A stretch of 64,000 nucleotides of DNA. It comes from Bacteroidales bacterium (GTDB lineage: Bacteria; Bacteroidota; Bacteroidia; Bacteroidales; Lentimicrobiaceae). Shown piece by piece: positions 9,239-17,883 of the stretch. The DNA lies in NCBI GenBank assembly GCA_016788045.1, contig JAEUTG010000046.1:1-64000 (forward strand). Reading direction: 5' to 3'. The notes beneath the pieces are model-generated. The model was given only the letters and a program-made list of their open reading frames with translations, was not told the DNA's origin and did not search any database. The position numbers and the translations under genes were made by a program. The stretch's first letter is position 1. Every line of letters starts with the position of its first letter.

Positions 9239-9592
9239 GTTACTTTTCAGTTCACGGCCAGCTATCACAACGAGGCAAAATGCAATGATTGCCGAATAAA
9301 CCTGGATTCGGACTGCATTTTCAGAAGTTCCCCAAAAGGACTTGATCTTCAAATGCTGCTTTATCCATTTGAAAAATAGCTCCACCACCTGCCAGCGATT
9401 TTTATAAAGTAATGCGATTTCAGAAGCTAGTAATTCCATATTGTTGGTCAGATAAATGAAGGTTCGCTTGGTTTCTTTATCGTAGAATTTGACTCTCCGT
9501 ATTTTGTCAGTATACTCTTTTGAAACATAGAAACCTGTTAACTTACGGTAGTATCCCTTTTTGTGTGTAATGAGTTCTTCTTCTAAATTCAA
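9239..9592 (-). pseudogene. IS4-family transposase fragment, both ends lost
   Basis: The minus strand encodes about 118 residues of an IS4-type DDE transposase C-terminal half: GFYVSKEYTDKIRRVKFYD, FIYLTNNMELLASEIALLYK and the RWQVVELFFKWIKQHLKIK block that carries the conserved Y..R..E..K signature, then FWGTSENAVRIQVYSAI. The catalytic Asp-containing N-terminal part is missing beyond about 9592, where the frame meets a stop. The C-terminus is cut at 9239 by the IS66 right end; translation there continues into unrelated residues to 9173. It is a dead remnant that marks the right border of the island. Confidence 0.8.
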
Positions 9593-9662
9593 AGGTATTC
9601 ATTTTTTTGTTTCAATTGAGAATGAATGGCAGCGGAACGAAGGCGTAGCCGAAGTGGAGCTG

Positions 9663-10973
9663 CTATTTGCTGCCCAGCGAAAGGTTATACCAGTCAATCT
9701 TCCGGGAGAAATACATGGTCAGCGCCAGGATCACAAACACCCCGATGCTGCCGATGAGCAGGGCATAATCCTGCAGCTGTATAATAACGAAGATAAAAGA
9801 ATACAATACTGTAAGGATACCGGTAATCAGGCCGGTGAGCTTCCACGATTTCAGGATGGCACGGATGTACCCGGCAATCAGCAGCAGGGTAGCCAGCGCT
9901 GAACTGATATAGGCCGGATTGAACAGGATATGCTCCGAAAGTGCCAGCAGGAGCGTGAAAAAGACAATGAGGGCGATACCGACCAGGATGTATTGTACCG
10001 GATGAATGAAGATCTTGTTCAGTACCTCTATAAAGAAAAACACCAGGAAGGTAAACCCGATAAAAAGAATGGCATAACGGATAGACCGGTGCGATTTCTG
10101 ATAATTATCAACCGGCAGCAACAGATCAACCCCGAAGGCTGATTCGGTGGTGTTGTACCTGGCTCCGCTCCAGATCTGCGGAAAATTACGGTTCAGGTGA
10201 AGTACGTTCCAGTTGGCATTGAAACCAGCAGCGCTGATCTCGCGGGAATCCGGCAGAAATGCCCCGTTGAAACTCGGGTTTGACCAGCCTGAATGCATGG
10301 TGATGTCGGTTTCCTTGCCCATAGGAGTAAAATACAACAACTGACTGCCTTTCAGATCCAGCGAAAAACTGAACCGGTAAGTGAGGCTGTCGCTGTCTGA
10401 AACAATCACCCGGGCATTGATGCCGCTGTTTACCACATCGGTAGAAGACACACCGGGGTTAAAAGATACCTGCGCATCGTTCCACTGAAGGCTGATCTGC
10501 TTTTCAATTCCCCGCAGATCGGGAATCCCCAGCACAAATTCCGCTTTGTCAAACTGAATGTTCTGCGGCCTGAAGTCAAGGGCTCCAAAATCAAGTTTCT
10601 GAAACGTGCCTGAAAAATTGAGCTTTGAATCGTAAACCACGATTTCATAAATGCCCCGTTCGCGCTTCTGCGGACTTATTTCACCGGCAATATCAAGTTT
10701 ATCAGGTAATATGTGGATATAATCCTTCACCTGAACCAGTCGCCCAGCAGAATCCTTTCCCACAGTTTCCCTCACATACCGGTAGTAAGGAATGGAGATA
10801 AAAGGTCCGGTGAGCGTCTGTTGTCCACCCCATTTCGAACTCACTTCCAGGATGGCCCTGCTTTGGGTTGACTCCCTTTCGCTGATCAGGCCGCTGATCA
10901 TGAATGCCGGAATAAGCAGCAACAGGGCAATCATGACAATTGAGCCGATTTTCAGATAGATGTTGTGTTTCAT
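9663..10973 (-). CDS. creD: CreD-like inner membrane protein
   Basis: This is a 436-residue member of the CreD family (PF06123), inner-membrane proteins linked in enterobacteria to the CreBC system and to envelope stress or beta-lactam response. One membrane segment lies near residues 9-29 (IGSIVMIALLLLIPAFMISG), followed by a long periplasmic domain with the family-like opening SRAILEVSSKWGGQQTLTGP and a YRYVRE segment. Four or more membrane helices lie in the C-terminal 140 residues (from AILFIGFTFLVFF onward). No creB or creC neighbour is present, so its regulation here is unknown. The length is typical for the family. It sits at the edge of the IS-rich island but its base composition matches the rest of the chromosome. 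Confidence 0.88.
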   Translation of the reverse strand: MKHNIYLKIGSIVMIALLLLIPAFMISGLISERESTQSRAILEVSSKWGGQQTLTGPFISIPYYRYVRETVGKDSAGRLVQVKDYIHILPDKLDIAGEISPQKRERGIYEIVVYDSKLNFSGTFQKLDFGALDFRPQNIQFDKAEFVLGIPDLRGIEKQISLQWNDAQVSFNPGVSSTDVVNSGINARVIVSDSDSLTYRFSFSLDLKGSQLLYFTPMGKETDITMHSGWSNPSFNGAFLPDSREISAAGFNANWNVLHLNRNFPQIWSGARYNTTESAFGVDLLLPVDNYQKSHRSIRYAILFIGFTFLVFFFIEVLNKIFIHPVQYILVGIALIVFFTLLLALSEHILFNPAYISSALATLLLIAGYIRAILKSWKLTGLITGILTVLYSFIFVIIQLQDYALLIGSIGVFVILALTMYFSRKIDWYNLSLGSK

Positions 10974-11246
10974 AATATCAGGTTCCGCCTGGTTTGTCTG
11001 AAGTGAATTTAACAGCCAAGCCTTTTCAGGATTGCCGGCTGTCTGAACAGGGTGAAGGAGAGGAAGAATCAGAAATCATTGCAGTTTCCCTTACCCAATT
11101 CAAAGGTACATCTAAAAAGGCAGAAAAGAACAGTTTTCTGAAGCCGGATAAAAAATGTGGATAATCTGAAAAAGTGACCACAAAGATTTCTGATGCCATG
11201 AACTGATCCAACCTTTTTCCTTAAATTTGAAGATTGTTCTGCCTTC

Positions 11247-11531
11247 ATGAGAAAGTTTATCAGCCTGTTGTTGGTATTATCCACGCTCCAGCTCACCTTT
11301 GATGAGACGCTTTCTCATTTTGATTTCTCAGGCAACATTGATCTGAAAGGAAATACTGCAACGGCAACCGCGAATTCCGGCCTTCAGAAGCTGCACGATC
11401 ACCTCTGGTGTTTTAAGTTTCGAATCCATCCGGCACACCTGAAGGTTCATCACTATAAAGTCTTCATTTCCAATGACACAACAGCCGATCCCGGGTTCTC
11501 ATTCAGAATCTGGCAACCTCCGAAATGTTAA
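11247..11531 (+). CDS. Small putative exported protein, uncertain
   Basis: This is a 94-residue open frame with a plausible N-terminal export signal (MRKFISLLLVLSTLQLTF) and a His-rich second half. A TAAATTTG box at 11222-11229, 17 bp before the ATG, fits a Bacteroidota minus-7 element, but no clear upstream TTG was found at the right distance. No domain is recognisable. It could be a real small periplasmic protein or a chance frame between creD and the cytochrome b561 gene. Confidence 0.35.
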   Translation: MRKFISLLLVLSTLQLTFDETLSHFDFSGNIDLKGNTATATANSGLQKLHDHLWCFKFRIHPAHLKVHHYKVFISNDTTADPGFSFRIWQPPKC

Positions 11532-11662
11532 GTCTTTGGAGACGAGGCACTTTACTCTCTCCCCGTGTAAGCATCATGTTTTGTTTTTTGCAGAAATAAT
11601 CAAGTATTAACTGGCATTCTGGCTGATATATAGCCTGTTTATTTGCCACAAACATTTTTGTT

Positions 11663-12412
11663 ATGAAAAGCGATTCGAAAACCTATGTGTGGGGGCTTCC
11701 CACAAGATTGTTTCACTGGCTGCTGGTGCTTTCACTGGCCGGCGCCTACGTTGCGGAAGAAAGCAACCTCACCGCCCATGTGGCCCTGGGCTATCTGGCC
11801 GGCATTCTGATGATTTTCCGGTTGATCTGGGGACTTGTCGGGCCTGAATACGTCAGATTCAGGGATTTTCCTGTCGGAGTAAGATCCATTAAGCAATTTC
11901 TGTCTGATATGCGCAATAACGGGCAAAAACATGCTGGCCACAACCCGGCAGCCTCCCTTGTTATGCTCGGTATCATGCTGATTGTGCTGATGGTAGTTTT
12001 TTCAGGTTTGATGACCCTCAGCCAGGAAGGCGGACAGGGTCTGTTTAAATCGGTAGCCATCCCTGCCGGCATCAGGTTTAAAGAAGTGCACGAGTTCTGG
12101 GTGCAGGTGCTGATTGCCCTCACCGTGCTTCACCTGGTCGGCCTGATTGTGGATACCATTCTCCACCCTCAGACCGGAACCCTGAAATCGATGTTCTCCG
12201 GGTATAAATCAGGAATCAGCGGAGAAAATGCCTCCATGAACGGTTTCCAGAAATTCTTTTCGTTTGTGTGGATTATTGCCCCGCTGGTGGCTTTTATCCT
12301 GACCATTACCGGCCCTCCGGTTTTGCTCAGTGAAGGGGAGGAGGAAGGTCAGTCAACCGAAACCACTATTTCGGAAGATGAAGCCCATGAACAGGAAGAG
12401 GAAAATGAGTAA
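11663..12412 (+). CDS. Cytochrome b561-type membrane protein
   Basis: This is a 249-residue membrane protein of the cytochrome b561 / Ni,Fe-hydrogenase cytochrome b family (PF01292). The N-terminal WGLPTRLFHWLLVLSLAGAY is the family signature with a haem-ligand His. Further His residues lie in AHVALGY, KEVHEFW and TVLHLVGL, each in or next to a membrane helix, giving the usual two b-haem sites across four helices. A fifth helix (FVWIIAPLVAFILTITG) precedes a very acidic 30-residue tail, which is unusual. Its role is electron transfer between quinone and a soluble or membrane c-type or hydrogenase partner. The CDF exporter begins 24 bp downstream, so they may be co-transcribed. Confidence 0.85.
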   Translation: MKSDSKTYVWGLPTRLFHWLLVLSLAGAYVAEESNLTAHVALGYLAGILMIFRLIWGLVGPEYVRFRDFPVGVRSIKQFLSDMRNNGQKHAGHNPAASLVMLGIMLIVLMVVFSGLMTLSQEGGQGLFKSVAIPAGIRFKEVHEFWVQVLIALTVLHLVGLIVDTILHPQTGTLKSMFSGYKSGISGENASMNGFQKFFSFVWIIAPLVAFILTITGPPVLLSEGEEEGQSTETTISEDEAHEQEEENE

Positions 12413-12436
12413 ATTCCGGTTCAGAACTGCACGCGC

Positions 12437-13303
12437 ATGGAACAGGTAAAAGATGAAAAACAACGGGTAGCAGGCTGGTCGGTGATGGCAGCAATCCTCC
12501 TTACAGGGGGTAAGTTGTTGGTCGGCCTGCTAACCGGCAGCCTTGGAATACTCTCCGAAGCACTTCACTCGGGGCTTGATCTGGTGGCTGCCGTGATCAC
12601 CTGGTTTGCAGTAAGGATATCCGACAAGCCCCCTGATAAGGATCATCCTTACGGACATGGTAAAATAGAAAATCTGTCAGCACTCATTGAATCACTGCTT
12701 TTACTCATCACCTGTGGATGGATTATCTACGAAGCCACCAGCAGGCTTATTTCAGGCCAGACCCACCTGGAAGTGACTCTGTGGAGCTATCTTGTGGTCG
12801 GGGTATCCATCATCATCGACATTTCGCGGTCAAGGGCCCTGATGCGGGTAGCACGGAAACACAACAGCCAGGCCCTGGAAGCCGATGCGTTGCACTTCTC
12901 CACAGATATCTGGAGTTCTGCTGTGGTGTTGCTGGGCCTGATCTGCGCGGATTTCGGATATTATCTTGCCGATTCTGTGGCAGCACTGGGTGTTGCCCTG
13001 ATCGTGATTTTTGTAACAGTCAGGCTGGGCCGCAGGGCGGTTGATGCACTGCTCGACAAGGCTCCGGAAGGCATTCAGCAAAAAATTGAGCAAATCCTGA
13101 ATGCAAATCCTCAGGTGATTGCTTTTCATGACCTCAGGGTAAGAACGGCAGGGGCAGACTACTTTGTGGATGTCACCATTCATGTGGACCGCAGCCTGGG
13201 AATTGGAGAAGCCCACGGGGTTTCCGACAGGCTTGAAGCCCTTATAAGGTCACAGGTTAAACGTTGTGTTGTTCAGGTGCATACGGAGCCTGATGACACT
13301 TAA
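12437..13303 (+). CDS. Cation diffusion facilitator (CDF) metal exporter
   Basis: This 288-residue CDF protein exports divalent metal by proton exchange across the inner membrane. Helix 2 carries SEALHSGLDLV and helix 5 carries ALHFSTDIWSS, giving two HxxxD pairs. That ligand set is common in zinc/cadmium-type members, whereas iron-type FieF has DxxxD. DHPYGHGKIENLSAL is the conserved cytoplasmic loop motif. The C-terminal 80 residues (DLRVRTAGADYFVDVTIHVD) form the cytoplasmic ferredoxin-like dimerisation domain. Six membrane helices are apparent and the length is typical. It is unclear whether its link with the preceding cytochrome is functional. Confidence 0.9.
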   Translation: MEQVKDEKQRVAGWSVMAAILLTGGKLLVGLLTGSLGILSEALHSGLDLVAAVITWFAVRISDKPPDKDHPYGHGKIENLSALIESLLLLITCGWIIYEATSRLISGQTHLEVTLWSYLVVGVSIIIDISRSRALMRVARKHNSQALEADALHFSTDIWSSAVVLLGLICADFGYYLADSVAALGVALIVIFVTVRLGRRAVDALLDKAPEGIQQKIEQILNANPQVIAFHDLRVRTAGADYFVDVTIHVDRSLGIGEAHGVSDRLEALIRSQVKRCVVQVHTEPDDT

Positions 13304-13358
13304 GTGTTCTGCTGCCTGTCTCCATCGGTTCACCCGGGATCATGCCGGTGTAGCAGGC

Positions 13359-15017
13359 TCAGAAACTTTTGCTTACCTGCAGAAAAATCCTGTTGAGCAG
13401 GTACCTTGAATCGTAATTGCCTTCGTAGTAAAATGAGCAGGACAGCTTCTTCATAACCTTCCAGTTGAGGCTGATTTCGCCGGAATGCTGCATCTGATTG
13501 TAATCGTTGCCGGTGTAGGTATAATCAGCAAAACGATAGGTAAATCCACCGCTGAGTTTTCCACGGATCAGGTCTCTGGAAAGACTGAGCGCAAAAACAT
13601 TGCCGTTGAGGTAGCTGGTACCGAGCAGTGTCGCAGACAGGGTGGCATTGATGCCGGTATAGGGTATCTGACTGTAGGTGGCATAAACATAAAGATTCTT
13701 TGAAGCAGCCGGATCTCCCTTCCTGAAACGGTACCCGCCGTTCGCACCCACCGCAAGCAATTTAAGCGGACGATAATTTACCTGAAGCAGCACTCCCTGT
13801 TGGGTTTCTTTTTCCAGCAGTTGTTCGATGAAGCTTTTATAGGTCTCGTAGTAAATAATGTTCTTTCGTGAACTGTACGAAACTGACACCGACATCCTGC
13901 TGCTGACCTTATACCGGAGAGAAAGATACATATTGGAAAGTTCCGGTGCTTTGTTGATTTCCTTCAGGGTGTCAGATTGGGGTAATAAACTATCGGTTAC
14001 TATTTTATACCGGTAGAGATCAAACTCTGTACTCCCGAAAAAACTAAGGTTTGGGATGAGCGTATTGCTGTGTTGCAGGTATGCAAAACGCCGGTCGGTG
14101 ACCCCTGAGTTCTTCTGTTCAACAAAAGCCAGGGTAGTTTGCAGGTTCCCGTGTGTTGATGTGGATTCATGACTTAAAAAAGCTCCGTATTGGAATAATT
14201 TTGTATTGAAACCGTAATTGCTGTAATCCGGCCTCGATCCGGCGAGCAGGCCGGTAGTAAAGTTGCGCGTTTTAAGCTCGAACTGAAGTCCGTCAACCGC
14301 GCCCATATTCGATAATTTCGGATTTATCTTCCGTCCTGCGACAATCCTGGCAGTTTTACCAAGGGCATAAGCCACCGACAGGTTGTAGATTTTAAGACCA
14401 TTGAAAACATTCTCCCTGATGTCGCCCCACCGCCCGTTTCTGTGCGAAAAGGTGACGTACGATTCAGCCGAAAACGCGGAACCGCCGATATTTTTGGCAT
14501 TCAGGAGCAGGTTGTACCTCATTCTCAGAGAATTGCCGTAGGAAGCTCCGGTAAGGTTGGTATAACTGGCAACGGAAACCCTGCCATAGATTGCTTCACT
14601 GTTCCGTTTTTTCGTATCCGTAGTTTTCTCAAGTGTATCAGCAGGGGAAGCCTGTTTTTCAACAGGTGGTTCGTTCACCGGAGCCGGATTCTTTTCAGTT
14701 TCAGGGTTTCCAGCTGCTTCGCGCTTATTCGTAAAAAAGATGCGGTCGTCCGAAGTGAACTTCCTATCGGTCAGCGGTTCACACACACAAGAGAAGGAGG
14801 AGCGTGCACTTACCCTGAGGGCGGCTTCTTTCCTGCCACCGATCATAATGTAAAGTGTATCTCCTTCTGCGATGTTCTCTGTGGTTTTAAACTTCACATA
14901 TACGTTTCGCGAAGTAACATAGGAAACAACCCCTTCAACAGGTTCTTTTGAATTCTGTGCTTTCAGTATCGGAGCAAAGAATAAACAGAGCAGTAAAATC
15001 CGGATTGAGGGCTTCAT
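13359..15017 (-). CDS. Outer-membrane beta-barrel, last gene of the multihaem operon
   Basis: This 552-residue protein is the last gene of the five-gene operon, 10 bp after the 37-haem cytochrome. A signal peptide (ILLLCLFFAPILKAQ) ends near residue 20. Residues about 25-95 form a small beta domain (VEGVVSYVTSRNVYVKF, NIAEGDTLYI). A Pro/Glu/Thr-rich linker follows to about 135, then some 410 residues with alternating hydrophobic and polar strands and aromatic girdles, ending in Phe (NRIFLQVSKSF). This is the form of an outer-membrane barrel of about 16-18 strands. By position it may be the porin that holds or anchors the cytochromes at the outer membrane, as MtrB-type porins do. No sequence resemblance to MtrB could be seen, so this role is inferred from context. 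Confidence 0.75.
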   Translation of the reverse strand: MKPSIRILLLCLFFAPILKAQNSKEPVEGVVSYVTSRNVYVKFKTTENIAEGDTLYIMIGGRKEAALRVSARSSFSCVCEPLTDRKFTSDDRIFFTNKREAAGNPETEKNPAPVNEPPVEKQASPADTLEKTTDTKKRNSEAIYGRVSVASYTNLTGASYGNSLRMRYNLLLNAKNIGGSAFSAESYVTFSHRNGRWGDIRENVFNGLKIYNLSVAYALGKTARIVAGRKINPKLSNMGAVDGLQFELKTRNFTTGLLAGSRPDYSNYGFNTKLFQYGAFLSHESTSTHGNLQTTLAFVEQKNSGVTDRRFAYLQHSNTLIPNLSFFGSTEFDLYRYKIVTDSLLPQSDTLKEINKAPELSNMYLSLRYKVSSRMSVSVSYSSRKNIIYYETYKSFIEQLLEKETQQGVLLQVNYRPLKLLAVGANGGYRFRKGDPAASKNLYVYATYSQIPYTGINATLSATLLGTSYLNGNVFALSLSRDLIRGKLSGGFTYRFADYTYTGNDYNQMQHSGEISLNWKVMKKLSCSFYYEGNYDSRYLLNRIFLQVSKSF

Positions 15018-15027
15018 GGCTGTTTCC

Positions 15028-17883
15028 TTAGTTTTGTCTGAATTCCTGTTTCCGTATCATGCTTTTACTGTCACCATCGGGGTGGCAGTTAAAGCAGGCA
15101 TTCGAGTTGTACTGGTATCCGCTCACCTCATCGTGTTCATCGTCCATTTCAGACTGGTTGTGTTCATGACAATCAATGCAACTGAACATGGCATAGTTTG
15201 ATGGATTGGTGTGACAGTCGGCGCATGAATTCCACTCTCCGTTGTGTTTGCCGGAATAGATCGGAAAATATTGATTGTCATGGTTAAATGTTGATGGCGT
15301 CCAGCCGTTTTCAGTATGGCAATCCTGGCAGGTAACCGGGAACTGGGCTGAAAGATGCGGCGGGTCATTCGTCTGGTTATAGGTATCTATATGACAATCC
15401 GCGCAGGTATTGGGTGTAGAATTATAGTTACCGTTGTGGCAGTCGGAACAATTGCCAGCAATCACCGCGTGGGCGCCATTCAGCGGGTAGTACTGGTTGT
15501 GGATGGGGAAGGTTGCCGGTTGCCAGCCCGGAAGGGTCGTATGGCAATCAGCACAGGTATTCGGCAAACCGAGTGACACATGATTCGGGTTAGCAGCCTG
15601 TGTATAGGCATTGGTATGGCAATCGCTGCACACGGCTGATGTTCCTGAGTAGCCACTGCTATGGCAGCCCTCGCAGCTTGCATTCACATGGGCGCCCGTG
15701 AGCGGGAAAGAGGTAGTGTTGTGGTCAAACCCCGCCGAAGCATCGCCGGTGGGATGACAGGCAAAGCAGGAGGGGGTATTGTAACTGTATCCGCCGATTC
15801 CCTGATGTTCACTGTTCATTTCGGCCTGGTTGTGGGCATGACAATCGATGCAACTGAACTGGCTGTAATCCGATGGATTCGTATGGCAATCAGAACAAAG
15901 GCTCCATTCTCCGTTGTGCTTTCCCGAGTAAACAGGGAAATACTGTCCGTCGTGATTGAATGTTGACGGCACCCAGCCATTTTCGGTATGGCAGGTCTGG
16001 CATTCGGTCGGGAACTGAGCCGATGCATGGGGAGGATTGGTCGTCTGGTTATAGCCTTCGATATGGCAACCGGCACAGGTGTTCGGGGTTGTAATGTAAT
16101 TACCGTTGTGGCAGGAGGCGCAATCGTTTGAAATGGTGGCATGGGCACCGTTCAGAGGGTAAACCTCATTGTGATCCGGGAAAGCAGCAGGCCGCCATCC
16201 GGGTTCTGTAGAATGACAATCCGCACAGGTATTCGGGATACCTGCCTGTTGATGGTTGGGATTGGTCGTCTGGTTATAGCTGCTCACATGGCAATCACCA
16301 CATACCAGGGTGGTGCCGGCATATCCGTTGGTATGACAATCAGCGCAGGCGGTAACCGTGTGTGCGCCGGTGAGCGGAAACGCTGTGTTGTTGTGATTAA
16401 AGCCGGAAGCTGCATCTCCGGTCGGATGACAGGAAAAGCAGGATGGACTGTCGTACAGGTATCCGTTTATGCCGGTATGTTCTTCATCCGTATCGGGTTT
16501 GTTGTGATCGTGGCAATCGATGCAACTGAACTGACCATAATCCGATGGATTGGTATGACAATCCGAGCATTGCTGCCATTCCCCGTTATGCTTACCTGAA
16601 TAGATCGGGAAATACTGACCGTCATGTTCAAATGTTGCTGGTTTCCAGGCTGTTTCCGCGTGACAAGTCAGGCATTCTGTAGAGAATTGTGAAGCGGCAT
16701 GCGGGGGATTGGTGGTCTGGTTATAATCTTCCAGGTGGCATCCGATACAGGTATTCGGCGTATTGTAGTAGTTGTTCTGATGGCACGATGCACAATTGTC
16801 AGCAATCAGGGCATGCGCCCCGTTGAGGGCATATACATCGTTGTGAGATGGAAAGCGGGCAGGGCTCCAGCCAGGAGCCGTAGTATGGCAGGTTTCGCAG
16901 GTGTTGGGCAAAGAAATCGAACCATGACTGGGGTTCGTTGTACTGTTGTAATCATCCTGATGACAGGCACTGCATGCTGTTGAGAGCGCTGTGTTGCCGT
17001 TGGTATGGCAATCCTCACACAAGGTGGAAGTATGTGCCCCTGTAAGCGGGAATCCGGTATTGTTGTGGTTAAAACTGCCATTTCCTGAACCGCTCGGGTG
17101 GCAGCCATAACAGGCGAGACTGTTGTAGCTGTATCCCGATACACCACCATGCTCATTGTCCATATCTCCCCGGTTGTGCTCGTGACAGCCTGTACAGCTG
17201 AATTCACCGTAATTGGCAGGATTCGTATGACAATCATTGCATTGATTCCACACCCCCTGGTGCTGGCCTGAATAGATCGGGAAATGCTCTGCATCATGTG
17301 CACTGAACTCCATCCAGGAATAGCCACTCACGAAATGACATTCTTCACAGTTGGTTGAATAGCCTGCTGTGAGGTGGTTTGGTTGTGTGGTTGACATATA
17401 GTCCTCCTGATGACAGGCGTAACATTCAACACTGAGCGGCTCGAAAATCAGGGAGGAGGCTGATTTATGACATTCGTCGCACGATGCCCCGGCATGGGCT
17501 CCCAGCAGCGGAAAGCGGGTTTGCTGGTGCAGCAGGGTAACATTGCTGATCAGCCATGATTCGGGTGTATGACACCTTTCACACTGATTGTCTGTTGTTT
17601 GCCCGTGGATATCGGTGTGGCAGGCGATGCAGGCAGGATCGGCTTCGTCAAAAACCAGCGATTCGTGGCATGACCTGCAGTTGGTTTGCCTGTGCATCCC
17701 GGTCAGCGGCATGGCAGTAACATCATGACTGAAGGTGATGCTGTCCTGATTTACCACCCAGCTATCGGTGACATGACACTCGGCACACCCGATGGTGAGG
17801 TCCTTCCCATGCGGGTTTGGTATCATCATCGTTAACGAGGTGAGGAATACCAGGGCTCCGGCAATTAATGACAGTTTTCGCAT
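15028..17883 (-). CDS. Giant multihaem c-type cytochrome with 37 CxxCH motifs
   Basis: This 951-residue protein has 37 CxxCH haem c attachment sites, counted by hand. Seven lie in an N-terminal part (residues 33-183). Nine lie in each of three consecutive 224-residue repeats (215-438, 439-662, 663-886), and three in a partial fourth repeat (887-951). Each repeat also holds about ten other His residues in fixed places (GAH, NPPH, FNHDGQYFP, GKHNGEW), enough for bis-His ligation of every haem. A signal sequence is present (LIAGALVFLTSLTMM); there is no lipobox and no T9SS domain. The recurring F-x-H-N-x-x-x-F-P-L-T-G-x-H-x4-CxxCH pattern resembles cytochrome c3/c7-like and doubled-CxxCH proteins. 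Such a chain would act as a periplasmic or surface haem wire. Its start overlaps the upstream cytochrome gene by 19 bp, so translation is probably coupled. Confidence 0.93.
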   Translation of the reverse strand: MRKLSLIAGALVFLTSLTMMIPNPHGKDLTIGCAECHVTDSWVVNQDSITFSHDVTAMPLTGMHRQTNCRSCHESLVFDEADPACIACHTDIHGQTTDNQCERCHTPESWLISNVTLLHQQTRFPLLGAHAGASCDECHKSASSLIFEPLSVECYACHQEDYMSTTQPNHLTAGYSTNCEECHFVSGYSWMEFSAHDAEHFPIYSGQHQGVWNQCNDCHTNPANYGEFSCTGCHEHNRGDMDNEHGGVSGYSYNSLACYGCHPSGSGNGSFNHNNTGFPLTGAHTSTLCEDCHTNGNTALSTACSACHQDDYNSTTNPSHGSISLPNTCETCHTTAPGWSPARFPSHNDVYALNGAHALIADNCASCHQNNYYNTPNTCIGCHLEDYNQTTNPPHAASQFSTECLTCHAETAWKPATFEHDGQYFPIYSGKHNGEWQQCSDCHTNPSDYGQFSCIDCHDHNKPDTDEEHTGINGYLYDSPSCFSCHPTGDAASGFNHNNTAFPLTGAHTVTACADCHTNGYAGTTLVCGDCHVSSYNQTTNPNHQQAGIPNTCADCHSTEPGWRPAAFPDHNEVYPLNGAHATISNDCASCHNGNYITTPNTCAGCHIEGYNQTTNPPHASAQFPTECQTCHTENGWVPSTFNHDGQYFPVYSGKHNGEWSLCSDCHTNPSDYSQFSCIDCHAHNQAEMNSEHQGIGGYSYNTPSCFACHPTGDASAGFDHNTTSFPLTGAHVNASCEGCHSSGYSGTSAVCSDCHTNAYTQAANPNHVSLGLPNTCADCHTTLPGWQPATFPIHNQYYPLNGAHAVIAGNCSDCHNGNYNSTPNTCADCHIDTYNQTNDPPHLSAQFPVTCQDCHTENGWTPSTFNHDNQYFPIYSGKHNGEWNSCADCHTNPSNYAMFSCIDCHEHNQSEMDDEHDEVSGYQYNSNACFNCHPDGDSKSMIRKQEFRQN
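15031..17241 (-). repeat. Three tandem 672-bp repeats plus a partial fourth within the cytochrome gene
   Basis: Protein repeats of exactly 224 residues map to 16570-17241, 15898-16569 and 15226-15897. A partial unit follows at 15031-15225. Every unit has the same CxxCH spacing (15, 28, 31, 15, 25, 35, 15, 25 and 35 residues from one Cys to the next). This indicates in-frame tandem duplication of a nine-haem module. The two downstream full units look most alike. Confidence 0.9.

Noticed and set aside
9626-9664. A palindrome-like GC-rich stretch (GCAGCGGAACG...GGAGCTGC) beside creD
   Set aside because: Only the outer five bases pair well; no second copy was seen in the window, so it is not listed as a repeat.
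11026-11296. Two minus-strand frames of 61 and 75 codons upstream of creD
   Set aside because: They overlap each other and a better plus-strand small frame, and have low-complexity Phe/Ser content with no domain.
15031-17241. The 672-bp tandem repeats as non-coding satellite DNA
   Set aside because: The frame is open throughout, unit length is a multiple of three and the CxxCH pattern is kept, so this is coding.
15661-17327. Several 90-170 codon frames on both strands inside the 37-haem gene
   Set aside because: They are shadows of the repeated CxxCH gene; long stop-free frames are expected from its repeat composition.
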